From positions 534,806,082 through 534,870,081 of the forward strand of contig NC_066585.1 in NCBI RefSeq assembly GCF_024323335.1: a stretch of DNA of 64,000 nucleotides, written 5' to 3'. The notes below the pieces were generated by a model. The model saw only the letters and a list, made by a program, of their open reading frames with translations. It made no database searches and was not told the origin of the DNA. Below, one piece after another: positions 1-9,411 of the stretch. Source of the DNA: Lathyrus oleraceus. Taxonomy: Eukaryota > Streptophyta > Magnoliopsida > Fabales > Fabaceae. The first letter of the stretch is position 1; each line of letters begins with the position of its first letter. Both the position numbers and the translations under genes were made by a program.

Positions 1-42
1 CCGGGTGTACAATCTTTTCACTTTTAATCCCTAATTTTTGCC

Positions 43-111
43 CGAACCTTTTTCATTTTCTTGGTTCGCCGGGATGCCCATTTTTGCCTGGACTACTCTT
101 TTTATTGTCCA
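43..111 (-). other. Post-pol RNA hairpins of A0 (two of an array)
   Basis: Two inverted repeats lie just after the A0 pol stop: arms CGAACC and GGTTCG at 43-68, and TGGAC and GTCCA at 89-111. Each is framed by TTTTTGCC on the left and CGGG on the right (plus strand). They match the last two hairpins of the complete four-hairpin array in element A at 5450-5641. Confidence 0.65.
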
Positions 112-122
112 GCGGGTCTATT

Positions 123-1490
123 TCATGCGAAGTATTTTTTAACTGCGTCTGAGTTCATTGGGGAAGTGAAGTTTTCACCATCCAACGTTGCAGCATTAAG
201 GCCCCACCATCAAAAACCTTGGTGACAATATACGGTCCATCATAGTTAGGAGTCCACTTGCCCCTGTGATCTGTCTAAGGAGGAAGGATCCTTTTCAACA
301 CCAAATCTCCGACCTGGAAGCATCGAGGATGCACTTTCTGATCAAAGGCTCTCTTCATCTGACTTTGATACAACTGCCCATGACAAATGGCTGCCATTCG
401 CTTCTCTTCGATAAGACTCAACTCATTGAACCTTGTCCGAATCCATTCAGCTTCGTCTAACTTGACATCCAACAGGACCCTTAGAGAAGGAATCTCCACT
501 TCAACAGGTAGGACTGCTTCCATACCATACACAAGGGAGTAAGGGGTTGCCCCGATCGATGTACGTACTGAAGTACGGTACCCATGCAAGGCGAAGGGTA
601 GCATCTCATGCCAATCTCTGTACGTAACGATCATCTTCTGCACAATCTTCTTTATGTTCTTATTTGCCGCTTCAACAGCACCGTTCATCTTAGGGCGGTA
701 AGGGGAAGAATTGTGATGCTGAATGTTGAAGTTCTGGCACAACTCCTTCATCATTTTGTTGTTGAGATTAGAACCATTATCAGTAATGATTCTTTCGGGA
801 ATCCCATAGCGACAAATGATTTCTTTCTTGATGAATCGGGAAACCACATGTCTGGTGACCTTCGCAAATGACGCTGCTTCGACCCACTTGGTGAAATAGT
901 CGATGGCAACAAGGATGAAGCGATGCCCATTGGAAGTGGTCGGCTCAATCTTTCCAATCATATCGATGCCCCACATAGCGAAAGGCCACGGCGAAGACAT
1001 CACATTCAAAGGATTCGGTGGCACATGCACCTTATCAGCATAAATCTGGCATTTATGACACTTCCGAGCATATTTGAAACAATCAGATTCCATGGTCATC
1101 CAGTAATAACCTGCTCTCAACAATTTCTTAGCCATTGCATGTCCGCCGACATGAGTACCGAAGGAGCCTTCATGAACTTCCTGCATTAACATGTCTGCTT
1201 CGTGTCTGTCCACGCATCTGAGCAAAACCATGTCGAATTTTCTCTTATACAGAACATCGTCTTTGTTCAAGAAGAAACTGTCTGCCAATCTTCTCAAAGT
1301 CTTTCTATCATTGTTGGATGCCCCTGCAGGGTACTCTTGATTCTTCAGAAAGCGCTTGATGTCGTGATACCAGGGCTTGTCATCAACTACCAGTTCAGCA
1401 GCAAACACATACGCGGCCATATCAAGGCGCATAACATCAATCCTGGGAACATGGTTCCACCGAGTCACCTTGATCATGGAGGATAGAGTG
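123..1490 (-). pseudogene. A0 pol, 3' part (end of aRNase H to integrase C-terminus)
   Basis: Minus-strand frame covering the end of the second RNase H, the integrase zinc-binding region (HKCQIYADK), the integrase core (WGIDMIG, ITDNGSN, GAVEAANKN) and the chromodomain-less C-terminus. An in-frame TAG at 275-277 replaces a CAG still present in element A and cuts off the last 50 or so residues. A one-base loss near 190 shifts the remaining frame. The 5' part of the gene continues at 33754, displaced by the insertion of A. Confidence 0.85.
1486..1490. repeat. Target site duplication GAGTG, left copy
   Basis: GAGTG directly precedes the TG end of the LTR at 1491 and recurs directly after the CA end at 33753. 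Removing 1491-33753 and one copy rejoins the A0 pol in register with the uninterrupted pol near 7015-7030. Confidence 0.92.
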
Positions 1491-2726
1491 TGTCACAACC
1501 TGAAAAATACAGTGTGCGAAAAAAACAACCGGCGAAAGAGAATGACAGAAGAGTCGCCACCGTGCGTTATTTATCCCAAGGGAGGGAAGGGAAACGCTCG
1601 AAGTAAACCTGAAAAAGGAAAGAACAAGACGGGGTCTCGCAACCAAATCTTGGGTTCGGGAGTCGTTTATGCGAAGGGAAGGTATTAGCACCCCTACGCA
1701 TCCGTAGTACTCTACGGGATCCACTTTTGTAGTTCTTGTCTAAAGGGTGTGGGTTTATCTTGTGCTGTTTACCAAAAAAAAAAGGTTAAATGAAAATGAC
1801 TCGCGCGGATGTCGCATCCACTGCATACGTATCTCATCTGAATATGAGAATCAGAGTCTTCGTAGCTCGGTTGACCTATGGGTTGGGGGATGTGTGCTCG
1901 GTAAGACATCGTGTCTTATGCCTACGTATCTCATCTGGAATGAGAATCAGAGCAAAACGTAGTTCGGCTAACTACGGGGTTATGGATTGGATTTTGGACG
2001 AACGACGTCACTATGCAATCTACCGGATGCTCGACCTTTGGAGACTTACTCGCCTGTAGTAGAAGGAGTAAACGTGTTGCTTTGGGTTTTAGGGTTTGGG
2101 ATGCTCGAGGGCAAAAAGGGCAGTCCTTGACGAAGGAACCGCGCTACATGTGGGGATACGAATACAAAACACAAAACATGTATCTCAAAGTAAAATGCCA
2201 CCAAGGGGCTCAAACATTGCCTCCTATCGAGGTCTTCCAGCTAAGAAAGCGATAAAGTATGAGAAAGGGAAAAAATTACCACACGGATAAAGATCCGAAG
2301 CTATAGCAGTTAAAGGGGCAAGAAACCCTGAAATGTCTCCAGCTGGACCGTCAAAGGAAATCAGTCAACACGAATAATCAGAATAAAACTCCAGGGGGTA
2401 TCCCACAAATAAAGTGGGAAACCACGCGAGTGTCTCTGCGAAAGCCATGTGAGCCCTCACAAAACTCGACAAAGGGTTAGAGCAGCAGGATGAAATCAAG
2501 AGAAAACAATGCCATGGAAACACAAGACATGTTAGAATAAACAAAATAGGGTAACCCAGAGTTGCCCCTAAATCAAAAATGTAACCACATGAATAATTCC
2601 ATCAAAATTCACAAAAGGCTCACAAAAAAAGTATCAAATTCACCCATAATACCTCATACATTTAGAGCATTCAAATAAAAGGCATAAAGATGATGGATAT
2701 AGGGCAAACCTGATTGGAGAGCTTGA

Positions 2727-3466
2727 TTGAAATTGAGTTGCACCCGTGAGGTTTACAAGTTGAGTTCCCTTTAGGGTTTGGAGGCTGCTCTGAACTCTGT
2801 TAGTTCTTCTCTCACTATCTTTTTCCTCGGGGTTTTGTTCCAAGGAAATCTTAGAGTATTTTTGCTTCTCTCCCTTTTTCTCAAGTGAATCTCCCAGTGT
2901 AACTCCAAGTGTGTTTTCCTCTACTGAAACTTTAGTATTTATAGACTGATTTTCATGGGTAATGGGCTCAAATGAGGGAGACCCAAGTCCAAAATAATTT
3001 GTTATATTTTATTTATTTATTTAATTAATTAATTAATTAATTTTTTTTTTTTTTTTTTTTTCTTTTTTTTTTTTTTTTTCCAGGAAAAATGAAGGGTTGA
3101 AATTGAGTTGCACCCGTGAGGTTTACAAGTTGAGTTCCCTTCAGGGTTTGGAGGCTGCTCTGAACTCTGTTAGTTCTTCTCTCACTATCTTTTTCCTCGG
3201 GGTTTTGTTCCAAGGAAACCTCAGAGTATTTTTGCTTCTCTCCCTTTTTCTCAAGTGAATCTCCCAGTGTAACTCCAAGTGTGTTTTCCTCTACTGAAAC
3301 TTCAGTATTTATAGACTGATTTTCATGGGTAATGGGCTCAAATGAGGGAGACCCAAGTCCAAAATAATTTGTTATATTTTATTTATTTATTTTATTTATT
3401 TATTTAATTAATTAATTAATTAATTAATTATTTTTTTTTTTTTTCGTTTTTTTTTCCAGGAAAAAT
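2727..3466 (-). repeat. 370-bp tandem duplication of the promoter region in the 3' LTR of A
   Basis: The segment beginning TTGAAATTGAGTTGCACC at 2727 starts again at 3097. Each copy carries a TATA box and the AT-rich microsatellite. The 5' LTR has one copy. The outer copy (3097 on) matches the 5' LTR; the inner copy differs mainly by C-to-T changes. Confidence 0.85.
2936..2943 (-). promoter_or_regulatory. TATA box, inner promoter copy, A 3' LTR
   Basis: TATAAATA on the minus strand in U3. The same motif at the same place in the duplicated copy is 3306-3313, so this LTR has two candidate promoters. Confidence 0.55.
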
Positions 3467-3491
3467 GAAGGGTAAATTTTGGGGTATTACA

Positions 3492-3503
3492 GCTGCCCCT
3501 ATT
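3492..3503 (-). promoter_or_regulatory. Polypurine tract of A
   Basis: Minus strand AATAGGGGCAGC directly abuts the 3' LTR. The core AGGGGCA recurs at the same position in B (16998-17009) and D (52070-52081), as expected for plus-strand priming. Confidence 0.75.
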
Positions 3504-3764
3504 CAATCAACTGGAGACCTAGAAAGAAGATAGCAGCGGCTTTCGTGCTTTCGAGGTATCAAGGGATTGAATACAATAAAAGCCTAAAAATTTGCACTGA
3601 AGTGAAGTGAAGTAACAATGTCTGTCAGAATCGGCAAAGAGGTGGTCTTGAAAGAAGAATCCGTCTGGTACGGTGAAAGTCAGTCTGAATACCGAAAAAG
3701 AATGTTAACTTGGATACCAAAATAAATGGTCACACAGAAATAACCATGGCCTGAATGCCGCTCA

Positions 3765-4100
3765 TCAGTCTGAATACTGGAAATGACTTCGATCTGAATA
3801 TCGGAAAATTGGCCTGAATGCCACAAGTTGCATCGACCTGAACGTCGGAAACTTCTTCGATCTGAACATCGGAAAGACTTGGCCTGAATGCCACTTCGAT
3901 CTGAATATCGGGAAAACCGGCCTGAATGCCACTTCGATCTGAATATCGGAACACTCGCTTGAATGCCACAAGTTGCATCGACCTGAACGTCGGAAACTTC
4001 TTCGATCTGAATATCGGAAAATTGGCCTGAATGCCACTTCGGTCTGGATACCGGAAAACTGGCCTGAATGCCACTTCGGTCTGGATACCGGAAAACTTCA
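3765..4100. repeat. 3' UTR tandem repeat of family A
   Basis: An imperfect array of roughly 36-40-bp units containing CTTCGATCTGAATATCGG and GGCCTGAATGCCAC. It lies between the pol stop and the 3' LTR. Variable tandem repeats in this position are known for Ogre elements and can seed satellites. The minus-strand open frames here are by-products of the repeat and show no domain. Confidence 0.75.
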
Positions 4101-4689
4101 TGCCTGTCAGCATTGGCAGAAATAGGGAATGATAATAGAGGCGGCGCATGGGCCGATGACACTTGCTGGGGATAACAAAGGTAAGTCATGAACAATCTTC
4201 AGTCTGAGTACTGGAAACAACTTCTAGCTTATCACTTGGGATACCGAGAATGTTTTATGCTTACATGCGTATGTTTGAATTTTTCAATGGCGTAATGCTC
4301 CATGAAAATGGAAATGCTACGCGATTTGGAAGGATGCAATGCAATATGATTCTACATGCAGGGATGCGAAATGCTGGGTAGAATGCCAAGCCGAGGCAAG
4401 GGGATCTGCTGGGGAAATGATTACCATCCTCTGGGCTCTGGCCAGGCTTCTGGAGATACACACCACAATGAACTCTGTGGGGAGATGACTAGCCATGCGG
4501 TGTTCTGGCCATACCGAGACTCTGATCGGGGAAAGAATGGCATTGGAAGCCTGCTGCTGAGGAAAGCTACAATGATTCTGGAAACCACGGTTTACGAGAG
4601 ATGACTCAGCAGGGGGAGCAAACACTGATACGGTACCGATGTTCTGCTTCAAGGAAAGAAACCATGGATCTGGCATTGGGATTATCGAT

Positions 4690-4930
4690 CTGGCATCGAA
4701 CTCTAAGGAGCAGCCACTTCTGCTGGGAAGATACAGTCTGGCACTGTCAACTCCGCTGGGGATATATAGTCTGGCACTGTCAACTCTACTGGGGAGTGTA
4801 TGTCCTGAAACAAACTCTTGGGGAAGTACAGTGGTGAGAACCTGCTGGGGATTGAAGAATCCAACACTCTGATCAGCTCTGCAGGGATAAGACACCAGAT
4901 TCGTCTGTTGGCGACTTCACTGGGGAAGAT
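4690..4930. repeat. Degenerate CTGGGGA repeats with a PBS-complementary copy
   Basis: Short motifs such as ACTCCGCTGGGGATA (near 4750) and ACTCTACTGGGGAGT (near 4785) end with TGGCGACTTCACTGGGGA at 4909-4926 on the plus strand. That sequence resembles the element's primer binding site but in opposite orientation, so the element RNA carries a tRNA-end-like, PBS-complementary segment. The rest of 4100-5430 is 3' UTR with nothing else I can assign. Confidence 0.6.
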
Positions 4931-5449
4931 ATTCACGATCGTCCGCAGGGGATTTTAATGGAATGCCCCGAGGGTATCTGTTCTAAATAGACGATCCAAA
5001 GCACTTAAAATTTACAGCAATTTTAAATGTTTATTAAGCATGTACCTGTAAAGCCCTTATGTGTCATGATGCAATGTTTATCAAAAATTCGGACGTCATT
5101 TTTGCAAACAAAACAGTAAAATGAAAATGAAAATAGAGATATACTGAATAACATGATTTTATTGATTGAATGGCCTCTGAATAGGCATTTACATCAGGAA
5201 GCAATCCCTGGAAAGAGGTAATCGCACAAAAGATAAAAACAGAAATTAATCTAATGGCAATGTGAAATGGATTTCTATTGGGTTCCAATTCTGCTATGAC
5301 TTGCCCGTCTTCAAGATCCTCCAGATGATCAGCTTTCTGAAAGAGTGATTGAACTGTTTCCTATCCTTCAAAAATTTCCAGTCATTGGCACGAGATGAGA
5401 TTCAGAACTACTCAGAACGCAGTCATTCGCTTAATCCCTAACTTTTGCC

Positions 5450-5641
5450 TGGATCGCCCTTTTCGGGTTTTCAATCCACCGGGATACCCATTTTTGCCTA
5501 AGTTGCCTTTTCAGGTTTTCAACTTACCGGGTGTACAATCTTTTTATTTTATTTTTGTCCCTAATTTTTGCCCGAACCCTTTCATTTTCTAGGTTCGCCG
5601 GGACGCCCATTTTTTGCCTGGACTATTCTTTTTACTGTCCA
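5450..5641 (-). other. Post-pol array of four covarying RNA hairpins, family A
   Basis: Four inverted repeats follow the pol stop: 5450-5478 (arms TGGAT/ATCCA), 5499-5526 (TAAGTTG/CAACTTA), 5573-5597 (CGAAC/GTTCG), 5619-5641 (TGGAC/GTCCA). Each is framed by TTTTTGCC and CGGG on the plus strand. In sense RNA the 5499-5526 hairpin has an inner CCU/AGG stem closed by a GAAA loop. Families B and D have the same frame with different but still complementary arms. The hairpin nearest pol starts about 12 nt after the stop codon. Function unknown. Confidence 0.72.
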
Positions 5642-5652
5642 GCGGGTCTATT

Positions 5653-8600
5653 TTATGCGAAGTATTTTTTAACTGCGTCTGAGTTCACAGGGGAAGTGAA
5701 GTTTTCACCATCCATAGTTGCAAGCATTAAGGCCCCACCATCAAAAACCTTTGTGACAATATACGGTCCATCATAGTTAGGAGTCCACTTGCCCCTGTGA
5801 TCTGTCTGAGGAGGAAGGATCATTTTCAAAACTAAATCTCCAACTTGGAAACAACGAGGACGCACTTTCTGATCAAAGGCTCTCTTCATCCGACTCTGAT
5901 ACAACTGCCCATGACAAATGGCTGCCATTCGCTTCTCTTCGATAAGACTCAACTCATTGAACCTTGTCCGAATCCATTCAGCTTCGTCTAGCTTGACATC
6001 CAACAAGACTCTTAGGGAAGGAATCTCCACTTCAACAGGTAGGACTGCTTCCATACCATACACAAGGGAGTAAGGGGTTGCCCCGATCGATGTACGTACT
6101 GAAGTGCGGTACCCATGCAAGGCGAAAGGTAGCATCTCATGCCAATCTCTGTACGTGACGACCATCTTCTGCACAATCTTCTTTATGTTCTTATTTGCCG
6201 CCTCAACAGCGCCGTTCATCTTAGGGCGGTAAGGGGAAGAATTGTGATGCTGAATGTTGAAGTTCTGACACAACTCCTTCATCATTTTGTTGTTGAGATT
6301 AGAACCATTATCAGTAATGATTCTTTCGGGAATCCCATAGCGACAAATGATTTCTTTCTTGATGAAACGGGCAACCACATGTCTGGTGACATTCGCGAAC
6401 GACGCTGCCTCGACCCACTTGGTGAAATAGTCGATGGCAACAAGGATGAAGTGATGCCCATTGGAAGCAGTCGGCTCAATCTTTCCAATCATGTCAATGC
6501 CCCACATGGCAAACGGCCACGGCGAAGACATCACATTCAGAGGATTCGGCGGTACATGCACCTTATCAGCATAAATCTGGCATTTATGACACTTCCGAGC
6601 ATACTTGAAACAATCTGATTCCATGGTCATCCAATAATAACCCGCTCTCAACAATTTCTTAGCCATTGCATGTCCACCGGCATGAGTACCGAAGGAACCT
6701 TCATGAACTTCCTGCATTAACATGTCCGCCTCGTGTCTGTCCACACATCTGAGCAAAACCATGTCGAAGTTCCTCTTATACAGCACATCGTCTTTGTTCA
6801 AGAAGAAACTGCCTGCCAATCTTCTCAAAGTCTTTCTGTCATTGTTGGATGCCCCTGCAGGGTACTCTTGATTCTTCAGAAAGCACTTGATATCGTGATA
6901 CCAAGGCTTGTCATCGACTACCAGCTCAGCAGCAAACACATACGCGGCCCTGTCAAGGCGTATCACATCGATCCTGGGAGCATGGTTCCAACGAATTACC
7001 TTGATCATGGAGGATAGAGTAGCAAGTGCGTCTGCCATCTGGTTCTCATCACGAGGTATATGATACAATTTTACCGTTGTGAAGAAAGTCAAAAGTCTTC
7101 TCGTGTAATCTCTGTAGGGGACCAGAGTGGGCTGGAGAGTATTCCAATCACCATTCACTTGATTGATCACCAGAGCTGAATCTCCGAAGATGTCCAGAGT
7201 CTTGATTCTCAGATCAATGGCTTGCTCAATACCCAAGATACAGGCCTCGTACTCAGCTTCATTATTTGTGCACTCAAAAGTCAAACGAGCGGTGAAAGGC
7301 ATGTGGGCACCCTTCGGAGTAGTAATGACAGCGCCAATTCCACTACCTCTAGCATTGACAGCCCCATCAAACAACAAAGTCCACTTTTCGTTTGGATCAG
7401 GTCCCTCCTCAACAACTGGCTCTTCACAGTCTTTCATCTTGAGGAACATGATGTCTTCATCAGGGAATTCAAACTTCGTCGGCTCATAATCATCAATCGG
7501 TTGCTCGGCAAGGTAGTCTGACAGAATACTACCTTTGATGGCCTTCTGTGACGTGTACTGAATATCATACTCTGTTAAAATCATTTGCCAACGAGCGACC
7601 CTTCCGGTGAGAGCTGGCTTCTTGAATATGTATTTCACTGGATCCATCTTAGAAATCAACAAGGTAGTATGGTTCAGCATATACTGCCTCAGTCGGCGAG
7701 CAGCCCAGGCCAAAGCACAGCAAGTTTTCTCAAGCTGCGAATATTTGATTTCACAGTCGGTAAACTTTTTGCTAAGGTAGTATATGGCATGCTCTTTTCG
7801 ACCAGACTCGTCATGCTGTCCCAATACACACCCCATCGAGTTCTCGGTCACTGACAGGTACATTATCAGAGGTCTCCCAGGAACTGGAGGTATAAGGATT
7901 GGAGGTTTCTGTAGATACTCTTTTATCTTCTCGAAAGCCCTTTGACAATCTTCATTCCACCTGATAGCCTGATCTTTCCTCAGCAATTTGCAAATTGGCT
8001 CACACGTGGTTGTTAGGTGAGAGATGAACCTTGCAATGTAGTTCAACCTCCCTAAGAAACTACGGACTTGCTTCTCTATTCTTGGCTCAGGCATTTCCTG
8101 TATTGCTTTCACTTTGTCAGGATCCACCTCAATCCCTTTTCCGCTAACAATAAAACCCAGCAATTTTCCCGATCTCACCCCGAAAGTGCACTTATTCGGA
8201 TTAAGTCTCAGTTTGAATTTCCTCAAACGCTCAAACAGTTTCTGCAAATTCAACAAATGTTCTTCTTCTGTCTGAGATTTGGCAATCATATCGTCCACAT
8301 AAACCTCGATTTCATGATGAATCATATCATGGAACAGAGTCACCATTGCTCGCTGATATGTTGCTCCGGCAATTTTCAGACCAAACGGCATCACCTTGTA
8401 GCAGAAGGTGCCCCATGGGGTTATGAAAGTTGTCTTTTCCATGTCTTCTGGTGCCATCTTGATTTGGTTATAGCCAGAAAAGCCATCCATGAAGGAGAAT
8501 ACCGAGAACTGAGTTGTATTATCCACCAAAACGTCGATGTGAGGTAATGGGAAATCATCTTTAGGGCTAGCTCTGTTCAGATCCCGGTAGTCGACACACA

Positions 8601-9127
8601 TCCGTACCTTTCCATCCTTCTTAGGTACTGGGACGATGTTTGCAACCCATGGCGGATAATTGGTGACTGCTAGAAACCCTGCATCCAACTGCTTTTGCAC
8701 TTCTTCCTTTATCTTGACAGCCATCTCTGGTCTTGTTCTTCTGAGCTTCTGCTTGACCGGAGGACAACCTTCTTTGAGAGGCAAGCGGTGTACCACGATG
8801 TCTGTGTCCAGCCCAGGCATGTCCTGATAAGACCAGGCGAAGATGTCAACGTATTCTTGCAGCAATTCAATCAGCCCTTTCTTCACATCATCTCCCAAAG
8901 CAGCCCCTATCTTGATTTCTCTCTTGGCGTCCTCGGTGCCGAGATTAATCACTTCAACAGACTCTTGATGCGGTTGAATGACCCTTTCTTCCTGTTTTAG
9001 TAACCTGGTAAGTTCTTCAGGGAGTTCACAGTCTTCATCACCCTCTTCTTCAGCTTGAAAGATTGGATTTTCAAAGTCGAAGCGAGCCATAGCAGAACCG
9101 TTATCAATAGGATCCGGTGTTGTGCAT
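5653..9127 (-). CDS. pol: Pol polyprotein of element A (RT, RNase H, aRNase H, integrase)
   Basis: An open exon of about 1158 codons. It starts at 9127, directly after an intron acceptor, so it needs no start codon; the frame is open to 9330 but that part is intron. Order: RT with VPVPKKDGKVRMCVDYRDLN and EVYVDDMIAKS; a first RNase H region lacking the usual acidic residues; an archaeal-type RNase H with LLFDGAVN, NNEAEYEA, FGDSAL and MADALATL; integrase zinc-binding region (HKCQ) and core (WGIDMIG, ITDNGSN, GAVEAANKN). The dual RNase H marks the Tat clade. It replicates and integrates the element. The frame is complete, so the catalytic part looks intact, though A's own gag is broken. Confidence 0.92.
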
Positions 9128-9411
9128 CTGCATGAGTGAGGGTATGTGCTTATGAGTGTGAACAAGAAGTGAAAACTAAACAAAACATTGCCATTTTTTT
9201 TATTTTGAAAAAAACTGCAAAATAGAAAGACATGGAACGAAATATTTGAATGCAAAATAGAAAGACATGGAACGAAATATTTGAATGCAAAAAGACGTCC
9301 TTTATTTATGATAAAAAATGCAAGCGTCACATAGATGGGCCCTACAATGAGTCATTACGCCCTGGGCGGAACGTAAGACTTGGATATGCATGAATAAACA
9401 AAGAAAATTAC
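9128..9411 (-). other. Spliced intron between gag and pol, element A
   Basis: GT-AG intron of 284 nt on the minus strand. The donor GTAATTTT overlaps the gag stop codon (GAG TAA, donor G at 9411). The acceptor ends TGCAG at 9128. Removing it joins gag to pol in phase 2. The other three gag-pol junctions here have the same arrangement. An intron here is established for Ogre elements. Confidence 0.8.

Larger units (their letters stand above)
1491..3491 (-). repeat. 3' LTR of element A
   Basis: Starts TGTCACAACC and ends GGGGTATTACA on the plus strand. It is 2001 bp, against 1684 bp for the 5' LTR at 32070-33753. The extra length is a 370-bp tandem duplication of the U3/promoter part (2727-3096 and 3097 onward). 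A U5 copy of the PBS core lies at 1551-1559 and the R/U5 hairpin at 1702-1717. Confidence 0.92.

Noticed and set aside
3680..4195. Minus-strand open frames of 90-171 codons
   Set aside because: They follow the 36-40-bp tandem repeat in the A 3' UTR in several overlapping frames and show no domain.
4317..4895. Minus-strand 192-codon frame
   Set aside because: Lies in the 3' UTR and repeats low-complexity phrases from the CTGGGGA array. No family resemblance and no start context.
4909..4926. A tRNA gene in the 3' UTR
   Set aside because: Only the 3' end of a tRNA is imitated. No anticodon or D arm can be folded around it.
6139..6618. Plus-strand frames opposite pol (also at 8068, 21651, 34990 and 59091)
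   Set aside because: The same shadow frames recur opposite each pol copy and vary with it. They are a by-product of pol codon use.
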